Assembly: GCF_011044975.1 (NCBI RefSeq)
Contig: NZ_JAAKZV010000044.1
Span: 1 to 40,873 of the forward strand
Source of the DNA: Streptomyces coryli
GTDB lineage: Bacteria > Actinomycetota > Actinomycetes > Streptomycetales > Streptomycetaceae
DNA: 40,873 nt
Direction: 5' to 3'
Shown: positions 32,371-39,707 of the stretch, one piece after another
Numbering within the stretch: the first letter of the stretch is position 1
How the letters are laid out: every line of letters begins with the position of its first letter
Notes under the pieces: generated by a model
What the model was told of the DNA's origin: nothing
Database searches by the model: none
The model's input: only the letters and a program-made list of their open reading frames with translations
Position numbers and translations under genes: made by a program

Positions 32371-33294
32371 TTAGGCGCTTCCGCCCAACACCCGCTCCGC
32401 CACGTCGAACCCCGGCTCCCGCACCACGTACCGCGTGATCCCCCACCGGTTCCGGTCGCGCTCGATCTTCGCCCGGATCTCCGCCTCCGTCCCGATCCAG
32501 GCGTACGGCGACGCCAGCAGCACCTCCGCCGTGCAGTCCAGCCGCTCGGCGATCCCCGCCGCCGCGGCCGCGGCGTCGTCCGTCAGCTCCACGAAGTGCA
32601 CCAGCGCCTCCAGCCCGGGCGGCGCCTCGCGGTCGGCCGCCGCCGCGCCCGCGGCGACCAGCTCCAGCTGCCGGTCCACGTCGGTCTCCGCGATGCGGGT
32701 GCGGTGCTTGTGGCCGTCCGGGAGGGTGCGGCCGAGGCCGCTGAGCGCGACCACGTCGGCGTGCTCGCCGGCCCAGCGCAGCAGCGTCGAGTTGCCGCCG
32801 CCGAAGACGAACGGCACCTGCTCCTGCACCGGCCGCGGCCCGTCGAGCCGCGCCCCGCGGGCGTGCACCTCGGGCCCTTCGAGGGTGATCTCGCCGCCGG
32901 CCAGCAGCGTCCGGGTGGCCTCCGCCACCGCGAGGAACCGCCGTACCCGGCCCGCCACATCAGGCCGGCTCGAGCCGAGCATCTCCCACTCCGCAGGGGT
33001 GTGCCCGGCGCCGAGCGCCAGCCGGGCCCGGCCGCCGGAGACGAGGTCGAGGGTGGCGACGTCGCCCGCCAGCAGCAGCGGTTCGCGGATCCCGGCGTGC
33101 GATACGTACGCGCCGAGCCCGAGCCGCGAGGTGACCGCCGCGGCGGCGGCCAGCGCCACGTACGGCGACGCGACCGCGCCCGGATGATCGGCGGCGAGCA
33201 GCGCGTCGAAGCCCGCGTCCTCGGCGCGGCGGGCGAGCGCGGACCAGGAGGCGGCGTCCTTGGGCTGGGCCTGGAGGGAGATGGTCGGTGCCAT
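32371..33294 (-). CDS. LLM-class F420-dependent oxidoreductase
   Basis: A luciferase-like TIM-barrel flavoprotein of 307 residues. Typical features are PKDAASWSALARRAEDAGFDALLAADHPG near the start, RLGLGAYV, LDLVSGGRARLALGAGHTPAEWEMLG (the LLM sugar/cofactor loop), and VPFVFGGGNSTLLRWAGEHADVVAL. Actinobacterial members mostly use coenzyme F420, and a TIGR03621-like short form is possible. The substrate is unknown. The ATG at 33294 is chosen because the family N-terminus begins there and TAGTCT lies 7 bases upstream (leaderless). It lies 62 bases upstream of the FGE gene on the same strand but has its own promoter. Confidence 0.9.
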   Translation of the reverse strand: MAPTISLQAQPKDAASWSALARRAEDAGFDALLAADHPGAVASPYVALAAAAAVTSRLGLGAYVSHAGIREPLLLAGDVATLDLVSGGRARLALGAGHTPAEWEMLGSSRPDVAGRVRRFLAVAEATRTLLAGGEITLEGPEVHARGARLDGPRPVQEQVPFVFGGGNSTLLRWAGEHADVVALSGLGRTLPDGHKHRTRIAETDVDRQLELVAAGAAAADREAPPGLEALVHFVELTDDAAAAAAGIAERLDCTAEVLLASPYAWIGTEAEIRAKIERDRNRWGITRYVVREPGFDVAERVLGGSA

Positions 33295-33301
33295 GCTTCG
33301 G

Positions 33302-33307
33302 AGACTA
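33302..33307 (-). promoter_or_regulatory. -10 box of a probable leaderless promoter (LLM gene)
   Basis: Minus-strand TAGTCT, then CCGAAGC, then ATG. It fits TANNNT. Confidence 0.5.
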
Positions 33308-33447
33308 GCCAGCGGAAGGTGGCAGGTCACCCTGCTTGTGCCGATGGCAGACCGAACGTGGCACGCGGGTCTGCTGATGCTCCGCCGGGGGCCCTCCGGT
33401 GGTACGCATCACAGCCCACGGCCCGGCGGCGGTGGGATCATCTGCGG

Positions 33448-34386
33448 GTGACAGCCCAGCCAGACCGAGCCGAATCCACCGCTCTCACCCCTGCCCCCTT
33501 CGACGTGGTCGCCGAGGCCGACGGCGCGCACGGCGCCCGCATCCGGCTGCGCGGGCCGGCGGCCGACGACCGGACCGCCCCGATGGTCCTGGTCTCGCCC
33601 GCGATGGGCACCCCGGCCCGCTTTTACGCCCCGCTCGCCGCCGAGTTGTCGCGCAGCGGCCTCGTGCCGCTGCTCTTCGACCAGCGCGGCCAGGGCGAAC
33701 GCGCCGACGGCGCGGGCCGCTTCGGCTACGCCGAGCTGCTCGCCGACCTCGACGCGGCGGTGACCGCGGCCCGTACCGCCTTCCCGGACGCCCCGCTCGC
33801 CGTCCTCGGACACAGCCTGGGCGGCCAACTCGCCCTGCTCCAGGCCGCGCAGGGCGCGCACCGCGGGACGGCGGCGCCGGACGCGGTGGCGGTCGTCGCG
33901 GCGGGTTCGGTCTGGTACCGCAGTTTCGGCGCCGTCCGCGGCCTCGGTGTGCTGGCCGGGAGCCAGAGCGCGGCGGCGCTGGCGACGGTGCTGGGCCGGT
34001 GGCCGGGCGACCTGTTCGGCTTCGGCGGGCGGCAGCCCGCGCGGGTGATGCGGGACTGGGCGCGGCAGTCGCGCACGGGCAGGTACCGGCTGCCCGAGGC
34101 GGCGGCCGGCTCTGCCGCGGTGGACTACGACGCGCTGATGGCGCGTCTCGACCTGCCGGTCCTGGCGGTGGGGGTGGCCGGCGACCGCCTCGCCCCGCCC
34201 GGGGCCGTACGCCATCTGTGCGGCAAGGTCCCGAAGGCGGACCTGGAGAAGTGGAGTTACACCGCGTCGAAGGCGGGCGGCAGCCGGCTGGACCACTTCC
34301 GCTGGGTCCGGCACGGCGAGGGCCTCGCGGCGTATGTGGCGGACTGGCTCGGCCGCACGGGGCGGCCGGTGGGGGAGAGCGCCTGA
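33448..34386 (+). CDS. Alpha/beta hydrolase
   Basis: A 312-residue serine hydrolase-type protein. The oxyanion-side strand reads MVLVSPAMGTPARFYAPLAAEL, followed by PLLFDQRGQGER and the nucleophile elbow GHSLGGQLALLQA (Ser near residue 129). An acid in LPVLAVGVAGDRLAPPGAV and a His in GSRLDHFRWV complete the triad. It belongs to the group with an SPAMG motif and a C-terminal DHFRW, often annotated as conserved hypothetical hydrolases; the substrate is unknown. The GTG at 33448 follows GATCAT by 6 bases and has no ribosome binding site. It is divergent from the LLM gene. Confidence 0.88.
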   Translation: MTAQPDRAESTALTPAPFDVVAEADGAHGARIRLRGPAADDRTAPMVLVSPAMGTPARFYAPLAAELSRSGLVPLLFDQRGQGERADGAGRFGYAELLADLDAAVTAARTAFPDAPLAVLGHSLGGQLALLQAAQGAHRGTAAPDAVAVVAAGSVWYRSFGAVRGLGVLAGSQSAAALATVLGRWPGDLFGFGGRQPARVMRDWARQSRTGRYRLPEAAAGSAAVDYDALMARLDLPVLAVGVAGDRLAPPGAVRHLCGKVPKADLEKWSYTASKAGGSRLDHFRWVRHGEGLAAYVADWLGRTGRPVGESA

Positions 34387-34417
34387 GCGGGACTTGTATG
34401 CGTTACGGGCCGCGCCC

Positions 34418-34810
34418 TCACTCGCTCTCGACCGCGGCTTCCATGTCCGCGACCGGCCGGAACGCCTGCATCAGCCCTGCCGCCCGCAGGATCCGCAGCG
34501 TCAGCGGGTGATCGCAGATCAGCCGCACCCGCCCGCCGCGCTCCTCGGCGCGGGTGCGGGCCCGGCACAGCAGCCGCAGCCCCGAGCAGTCGAGAAAGGT
34601 GACCTGCCGCAGGTCGATGACGATCTGCGGGCCGTGCCCGCCGGTCGCGAAGTCGATGTGCGGCTGCAGCCGGGGCAGCGCGGCGAGATCTATCTCGCCG
34701 CGCAACTCCAGCACGGTGAACTCGCGGAGCGCATACGTCCGCAATAACTCCGTGGATTCCGGTGCCGGTCTGCTGGTGCCGCTCTGCCGGCCGGGGGCGC
34801 CTGCGTGCAT
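34418..34810 (-). CDS. STAS-domain anti-sigma factor antagonist
   Basis: A 130-residue single STAS-domain protein of the SpoIIAA/BldG type. Such proteins bind an anti-sigma kinase and free its sigma factor when unphosphorylated. The core is FTVLELRGEIDLAALPRLQPHI and VIDLRQVTFLDCSGLRLLCRA, with Ser76 of DCSGLRLL as the phosphorylation site. About 20 N-terminal residues precede the domain. No anti-sigma factor or sigma partner lies next to it, so its partner is elsewhere. The ATG at 34810 is used; the only purine stretch, GAGAGG, is very close to it. The 210 bases upstream hold no gene. Confidence 0.88.
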   Translation of the reverse strand: MHAGAPGRQSGTSRPAPESTELLRTYALREFTVLELRGEIDLAALPRLQPHIDFATGGHGPQIVIDLRQVTFLDCSGLRLLCRARTRAEERGGRVRLICDHPLTLRILRAAGLMQAFRPVADMEAAVESE

Positions 34811-35020
34811 GACCTCTCGCGCCCCCCTCGCGGCGTGAAGAATGGTCCGATGGCCGCCATGGTCCGGGGCGGCGCCGCGATCACCGTAGTCCGCAATCCC
34901 CAACCCTTGACAAGACAGAAGTGGACACCATCCCCCCAGTCTCACCCGATGGTGTGAACGTCCGCTTGATTGCTTGACATTGATCGGCTGTGGTGCGGTT
35001 GGTGACCTGGTGTCGGAAGT

Positions 35021-35605
35021 CTAGTGGAGTGACGTATCCCGCGCGGCCAGCCGCCAGGATGCGAAGTCCACGGTGAGCCCGGCGCGGGTGGGGGCGCAGC
35101 AGTACGGCCCGGCCTGCGCGTCGGCGCCGGGATCCAGCGGAGCCAGCCGCACCAGCCGCCACGCCTCGCCCTCGGCCTTGGCGCGGATGACGACACCGTC
35201 CTCGAACTGCGAGGCCCGCACGGTGACTTCACGCCCGGCCCATTCCGGTACGGGCGCACTCGACCAGTCCGAGCCGCCGTCGGTCACCACCGCCCCGACC
35301 CCGAGCACGCCGTCGGCGAACTCGAGCCCGGCTTTGACCCACCGCTCGCCGTCGATGCGAATGAAGAGGCCCGCCTGGTCGAACTCCTCGTCGAAGCCCG
35401 CCTTGACGGTGACCTCGACCGCATCCTGATCGCGATCCCAGGGGGCCAGCAGGGCGTGCTCGTTGTCGTGGACGAAGCCGTAACCGGTGCGCAGCCACGC
35501 GTCGCTGCCCTCGACCGCCGTCACCAGCAGCCGCCCGTCCGCTTCGCGGGCCGCGGCCGGGGGAGTGGTCCAGGTCCCGGACTTCCAGGGCACGTTGGTC
35601 GTCAT
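35021..35605 (-). CDS. DUF1349 (concanavalin-like) protein
   Basis: A 194-residue protein of the DUF1349 family, once called regulation of enolase protein 1, with a jelly-roll lectin/glucanase-like fold. Visible family stretches are WLRTGYGFVHDNEHALL, FDQAGLFIRIDGERWVKAGLEF and RAGLTVDFASWRL. No signal peptide is present, so it acts inside the cell. Its function is not established. TAGGCT lies 8 bases before the ATG with a run of C between, so it is probably leaderless. It lies 40 bases upstream in sequence from the end of the TetR gene, same strand. Confidence 0.9.
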   Translation of the reverse strand: MTTNVPWKSGTWTTPPAAAREADGRLLVTAVEGSDAWLRTGYGFVHDNEHALLAPWDRDQDAVEVTVKAGFDEEFDQAGLFIRIDGERWVKAGLEFADGVLGVGAVVTDGGSDWSSAPVPEWAGREVTVRASQFEDGVVIRAKAEGEAWRLVRLAPLDPGADAQAGPYCCAPTRAGLTVDFASWRLAARDTSLH

Positions 35606-35613
35606 GGGGGTGC

Positions 35614-35619
35614 AGCCTA
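35614..35619 (-). promoter_or_regulatory. -10 box of a probable leaderless promoter (DUF1349 gene)
   Basis: Minus-strand TAGGCT, 8 bases, then ATG. It fits TANNNT; no ribosome binding site is seen. Confidence 0.45.
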
Positions 35620-35645
35620 GCCCGGCAGGATTCGCCGGACAGGCC

Positions 35646-36365
35646 CTAGTCCCCGGCGTGCCGGGCCAGGCCGCTGACCAGCAGGTCGAGGCCGAATTCG
35701 AAGCGTTCGTCGCCGACGTCGCGGGTGAGTTCGGAGGCCAGGGCGCGGGTGTTGGGGAAGTCCGGTTCCGGGAGGGAGGCGAAGTAGTCGCGGACCTTGC
35801 CCGTGTATTCCGTGCGGAGTTTTGAGCGTTCCGGCTCCGCTACGTGTCCCATCCGCTGGTCGCGCGCGGCGTCTTCGACGACCGTCGCCACCACGTACAG
35901 CGCCAGGGTGTCCACCGCGTACGCGATCGCCTGCGGGGGCAGGCCGCCGGCCCGTAGCACGGCGAGCATCGTCTCGGTGTTGATCAGGGAGTTGGCGCCG
36001 AGGGGGACCTGGTCCGCGGCGCGGGCGAGGTCGCGGTGGGCGGCGAGCTGCGCGCGGGCCGCGCGGAGGACTTCCTTGATCTGGTCCTGCCAGCGGTCCG
36101 GGTCCGGCTCCGGGCGGGGGATGCCCTCCTGGGCGCGGTCGAGGAGGAGCTGCAGGAGCTCCTCTTTGTTGCGCACGTGGGCGTAGAGCGACGCCGGGCC
36201 GGTGTCCAGGGCCTGCGCCACGCGCCGCATGGACAGGGCGTCGATGCCCTCCGCGTCCACGATCCGCATCGCGGCGTCCAGGATCGCCGACTGATTGAGC
36301 GTGCGGCGGGGCGGCCCGGACTTCTTGTTCGGCTGGCGCCAGGGGGGCGGGGGGACCGTCGTCAT
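35646..36365 (-). CDS. TetR-family repressor of the adjacent efflux pump
   Basis: A 239-residue repressor. After a Pro-rich start, the helix-turn-helix is LNQSAILDAAMRIVDAEGIDALSMRRVAQALDTGPASLYAHVRNKEELLQLLL (about residues 22-72). The C-terminal domain of about 160 residues would bind the ligand, probably the drug exported by the pump. The ATG at 36365 has TACGGT 6 bases upstream, so it is probably leaderless. Three GAACNNNGTTC palindromes lie in the gap to the divergent MFS gene, the classic layout of a self-regulated TetR/efflux pair. Confidence 0.93.
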   Translation of the reverse strand: MTTVPPPPWRQPNKKSGPPRRTLNQSAILDAAMRIVDAEGIDALSMRRVAQALDTGPASLYAHVRNKEELLQLLLDRAQEGIPRPEPDPDRWQDQIKEVLRAARAQLAAHRDLARAADQVPLGANSLINTETMLAVLRAGGLPPQAIAYAVDTLALYVVATVVEDAARDQRMGHVAEPERSKLRTEYTGKVRDYFASLPEPDFPNTRALASELTRDVGDERFEFGLDLLVSGLARHAGD

Positions 36366-36378
36366 GCGAACACCGTAC

Positions 36379-36407
36379 TTGACTGGAACGCTGTTCGTGA
36401 GTAGAAC
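36379..36407 (+). promoter_or_regulatory. Promoter of the MFS efflux gene
   Basis: TTGACT (36379-36384), a 17-base spacer and TAGAAC (36402-36407). Operator 1 fills the spacer and operator 2 covers the -10 box, so bound repressor would exclude polymerase. Confidence 0.65.
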
Positions 36408-36435
36408 AGTGTTCGCGACAACACGAACGCTGTTC
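36386..36435. promoter_or_regulatory. Three TetR operator palindromes GAACNNNGTTC
   Basis: GAACGCTGTTC at 36386-36396, GAACAGTGTTC at 36404-36414 and GAACGCTGTTC at 36425-36435, spaced 18 and 21 bases. They lie between the divergent TetR and MFS starts. Site 1 also falls in the upstream region of the TetR promoter. Confidence 0.8.
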
Positions 36436-36464
36436 CACTTCCTCTCGACAGGAGCTCGACCCTC

Positions 36465-37934
36465 ATGACCGCCACCGACGCCGCCCCCGGCGCACCTCCC
36501 GCGCCCACAGCCGCCCGACCTGCGGATTCCCGCGCTCACCGGCTGCGCTGGTACGGCCTCGCCGTGATCCTCGCCGTCGAGATCATGGACCTCCTCGACG
36601 CGATGATCGTCGGCATCGCCGCCCCGTCCATCCGCGCCGACCTCGGCGGAGGCGCCACCCAGATCCAGTGGACGACCGCCGCCTACACCCTCGCCTTCGC
36701 GATCCTGATGATCACCGGCGCCCGGCTCGGTGACCTCGTCGGCCGCCGCCGGATGTTCCTCGTCGGGACGCTGGGGTTCACCCTCTGCTCCGCGCTGTGC
36801 GCCGCCGCGATGAATCCCGAGATGCTCATCGCCGCCCGCGTCGCGCAGGGCGCCTTTGCCGCGCTCGTCGTGCCGCAGGGCTTCGGGCTGATCAAGGAGA
36901 TGTTCCCGCCCAAGGAGATGGGCGGCGCCTTCGCCGTCTTCGGCCCGGTCATGGGCCTGTCCGCGGTCGGTGGCCCGGTGCTCGGCGGCTGGCTGACCGG
37001 TGCCGACATCTTCGGCCTCGGCTGGCGCTCGATCTTCCTGATCAACGTCCCGCTCGGCCTCTTCGCCCTGTTCGCCGCAGGCCGCACCCTCCCGCAGGGC
37101 CGTACGAGCACCACCACCCGCCTCGACCTGCGCGGCTCCGCGCTCGTCGGCCTCGGCGTGCTGCTGCTGATCTTCCCGCTGGTGCAGGGCCACGAGCTGG
37201 GCTGGCCCGCCTGGACCTACGCGTCGATGGCCGCCGCCGTCCCCGTCCTGGCCGGCTTCGCCTGGTACCAGCGCCGGCTCCGCGCCCGCGGCGGCGACCC
37301 GCTCGTGGAGCCCAGTCTGTTCCGTAACCGCGCCTTCGTCTCGGCGCTCGGCGTCGGCACGCTGATCTTCGCGGGGATGGCGGGGCTGATGCTGATCTTC
37401 ACGCTGTACCTCCAGATGGGCCTCGGCTTCTCGCCCATGCACGCGGGCACGACGGTGATCCCCTGGGCGCTGGGCATGTCGGTCGCGGCGGCCGCGTCCG
37501 GGATCAAGCTGGGGGAGAAGTACGGGCGTTACGGCCTCCAGGTCGGGCTCGTGATCGCGGCCGTCGGCATCGGTTGGCTGGCGCTGACCGTGCACGGGGC
37601 GGGGGCGTCGGTGTCGTCCTGGCAGCTGGCCCCGGTGCTGCTGGTCACCGGCCTCGGGCTCGGCCTGGGGATGGGCCCGTTCTTCGACATCGCGCTTGCG
37701 GGCGTGACGGACGAGGAGACCGGCTCGGCGTCCGGCGTCATGAACGCCAATCAGCAGCTCGGCGCCTCCGTCGGCGTCGCCGTCCTGGGTACGGTCTTCT
37801 TCTCGGCGGCGTCGGGCGATGACTTCACGGGCGCGGCCCAGTGGACGATGGGGATCGCGGCGACGGCGCTGGTGCTGGCGTCGGCGACGGCCTTCCTACT
37901 GCCGCGCAAGGCGCGTGCGGAGGGCGGGCATTGA
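36465..37934 (+). CDS. MFS drug-efflux transporter, DHA2 (EmrB/QacA) type
   Basis: A 489-residue proton-driven exporter with about 14 hydrophobic segments. The DHA2 signatures are visible: motif D-like VEIMDLLDAMIVGIAAPSI in helix 1, motif A GARLGDLVGRRRMF after helix 2, and motif C GLSAVGGPVLGGWL in helix 5. AGGAG precedes the ATG by about 10 bases. The transcript starts near 36414 under TetR control. The exported compound is unknown. The stop lies in a 13-base tandem duplication. Confidence 0.94.
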   Translation: MTATDAAPGAPPAPTAARPADSRAHRLRWYGLAVILAVEIMDLLDAMIVGIAAPSIRADLGGGATQIQWTTAAYTLAFAILMITGARLGDLVGRRRMFLVGTLGFTLCSALCAAAMNPEMLIAARVAQGAFAALVVPQGFGLIKEMFPPKEMGGAFAVFGPVMGLSAVGGPVLGGWLTGADIFGLGWRSIFLINVPLGLFALFAAGRTLPQGRTSTTTRLDLRGSALVGLGVLLLIFPLVQGHELGWPAWTYASMAAAVPVLAGFAWYQRRLRARGGDPLVEPSLFRNRAFVSALGVGTLIFAGMAGLMLIFTLYLQMGLGFSPMHAGTTVIPWALGMSVAAAASGIKLGEKYGRYGLQVGLVIAAVGIGWLALTVHGAGASVSSWQLAPVLLVTGLGLGLGMGPFFDIALAGVTDEETGSASGVMNANQQLGASVGVAVLGTVFFSAASGDDFTGAAQWTMGIAATALVLASATAFLLPRKARAEGGH

Positions 37935-37947
37935 GGGCGGGCATTGA
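37922..37947. repeat. Perfect 13-bp tandem duplication across the MFS stop codon
   Basis: GGGCGGGCATTGA occurs twice without spacing, at 37922-37934 and 37935-37947. The TGA stop of the MFS gene is the end of the first copy, so the duplication does not change the protein. The remaining 46 bases to the converging gene form an imperfect GC-rich hairpin. Confidence 0.85.
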
Positions 37948-37993
37948 GCACGGGCCGGTACCCGCCGTACGGCCGCCCGTTCACCGGCCAGGC

Positions 37994-38740
37994 CTACCCC
38001 ACTTCGACGACCAGCCCGCTCTCCGCGACGGCCACGTCGCCCCCGTATGACACCCGCGCCGCCGCGATCGCGGCGGCGCGGTCCGTGCCGGGCATCAGGT
38101 GCGTCAGCAGCAGCCGGGCCGCACCGGCCCGCTCCGCGTCCGCGCCGGCCTGCCGCGCGGTGGACAGGTGCTCGGCCATGTCGGCCGGCACCTTGTCCGG
38201 GTACGACGCCTCCGCCACGAACACATCCGCGCCCCGCGCCAGCGCCGCGATAGCCGAGGACGGGCCGGTGTCGCCCGTATACGCCAGCACGCGCCCGCCT
38301 GCCGCCACCCGCAGCCCGGCGTTCACGCGCATGTGCGGCAGCAGCTTCGTCGTCACCTGGAAGGGGCCGGCAGCGAAGGCCGCCCCCGGCTCGAACTCCC
38401 GCAGCTCATAGGCATCGTCGAGCATCCCCGGCCGGTCCAGCGCGAGCACCGCGTCGAGGGACCCGGGCGGCGCGTGAAGGGGCAACGGCGCGGGCGGCGG
38501 CCCGTCGGTCATCGACCGGGCGCGCAGCAGCGGATTGAGATCCGCGCAGTGGTCCGGATGCCCGTGGGTGATCACCACGGCATCCACGTCCTCCGCCCGT
38601 ACGTACCGCAGCAGCCGCGGCATGACGGCATACCCGAGATCGAGCACCAGCCGAAAGCCATCATGCTCCACCAGAAACCCGCTGCACGCGTCATCCACCG
38701 CCGGCCACGCCCCGCAGCCGCCGAGCACGGTCAGCCTCAT
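37994..38740 (-). CDS. MBL-fold metallohydrolase
   Basis: A 248-residue metallo-beta-lactamase-fold enzyme of the RNase Z/phosphodiesterase-like branch. The zinc motif ITHGHPDHCADL holds the HxHxDH ligands. Further ligands are His in LLPHMRVN, Asp in LAYTGDTG and His in LLLTHLMPG. The N-terminus MRLTVLGGCGAWP is typical. Its ATG overlaps the cyclase stop by four bases, so the two are translationally coupled and may act on one pathway. The substrate is unknown. Confidence 0.92.
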   Translation of the reverse strand: MRLTVLGGCGAWPAVDDACSGFLVEHDGFRLVLDLGYAVMPRLLRYVRAEDVDAVVITHGHPDHCADLNPLLRARSMTDGPPPAPLPLHAPPGSLDAVLALDRPGMLDDAYELREFEPGAAFAAGPFQVTTKLLPHMRVNAGLRVAAGGRVLAYTGDTGPSSAIAALARGADVFVAEASYPDKVPADMAEHLSTARQAGADAERAGAARLLLTHLMPGTDRAAAIAAARVSYGGDVAVAESGLVVEVG

Positions 38741-39666
38741 GCCGCCCCGTCCTCGCCGCCCACGACCGCATACGCCCGGACCGTGAACGTCCCCATCCCC
38801 TCCACCCGCGGCGGCGCCGCGTGGAAGCGGAACCCCTCGGGCGGCAGCTGCTCGAGGCCGCGCATGTGCTCGACGATCGGGATGCCGGCGGCGAGCAGCA
38901 CGGTGTGCGCGGGCCTCGTCCCGCCCTGCGGGGTGTGGTCGATGTTGAGCGAGTCGATGCCGACCAGGGCCGCGCCCTGTTCGGCGAGCCACTCCGCCGC
39001 GTCCTCGGTGAGGTACGGGTGCTCGCTGCTGCCGTATGTCTCCGTGCCCCAGTGCCGGCACCAGTCGGTGTGGATCAGTACAGCGCGGCCGCGCACGTCG
39101 TACGGGAGCAGGGCGGCACGGTCGATGGCGCGGCCCGCGGCGCCGGTCACCCGCACCACGACGCCGTCGAGGTCGGCGAGCGAGGACAGCGGGAAGCCGG
39201 AGAGGTCGGTGCCGTCCTCGTAGCGGTGGAAGGGGGTGTCCACGTAGGTGCCGGTGTTGGAGCAGATCGTGATCAGCCCGATCTGGAAGGTGGTCCCGGA
39301 CGCGTACATGGCCTTGGAGGCCTCGCGGGACAGGTGATCGCTGATCGTGGGGCCGGGCAGTCCGGGATACGTGATCATGCCCTCGCGTACGACATGGCTC
39401 AGCTCCACCAGCCGCCGTGGCCCGGGGGCCGCGACGGCGACGCCGCGGCCGCCCTTGTGGGGCTCGCGGAGCATGCGCTTGTTGCTGATGGAGACGTCGC
39501 CGACCATCAGCAGGCCGAGGTGCCGTACGAGCAGCTCGGCGAGCCGGCCGTCCTCGATCCGGTCGCCCGGCACGTCCAGCCGGAAGCCCTGCACCTGCAG
39601 CCCGCCGCCGTTGGCGAAGGTCACATCGGCGTCGAACTCGACCCGCCACTGCCCGCCATCACTCAT
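38737..39666 (-). CDS. Cyclase-family (kynurenine formamidase-like) metal hydrolase
   Basis: A 309-residue protein. The cyclase domain (about residues 83-300) begins RRLVELSHVVREGMITYPGLPGPTI. The metal motif usually written HxGTHxDxPxH reads SNTGTYVDTPFH: Asp and the last His are kept, while the first His is replaced by Asn and the second by Tyr. Further conserved stretches are VLIHTDWCRHWG and GIDSLNIDHTP. The first 80 residues form an extra N-terminal segment (FDADVTFANGGGLQVQGFRLDVPG) not usual for kynurenine formamidases. Related proteins hydrolyse amides or lactones. GGAGGGG lies before the ATG. It is divergent from ltrA with only 41 bases between the starts. Confidence 0.88.
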   Translation of the reverse strand: MSDGGQWRVEFDADVTFANGGGLQVQGFRLDVPGDRIEDGRLAELLVRHLGLLMVGDVSISNKRMLREPHKGGRGVAVAAPGPRRLVELSHVVREGMITYPGLPGPTISDHLSREASKAMYASGTTFQIGLITICSNTGTYVDTPFHRYEDGTDLSGFPLSSLADLDGVVVRVTGAAGRAIDRAALLPYDVRGRAVLIHTDWCRHWGTETYGSSEHPYLTEDAAEWLAEQGAALVGIDSLNIDHTPQGGTRPAHTVLLAAGIPIVEHMRGLEQLPPEGFRFHAAPPRVEGMGTFTVRAYAVVGGEDGAA

Positions 39667-39707
39667 AGGTCCCCTCCTACGCAGCCGTCCCCCGGCAGAA
39701 TGATCGC

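Noticed and set aside
34974-34979. Perfect TTGACA hexamer on the plus strand near 34974
   Set aside because: No TANNNT box at 16-19 bases and no plus-strand gene follows for more than 1.4 kb.
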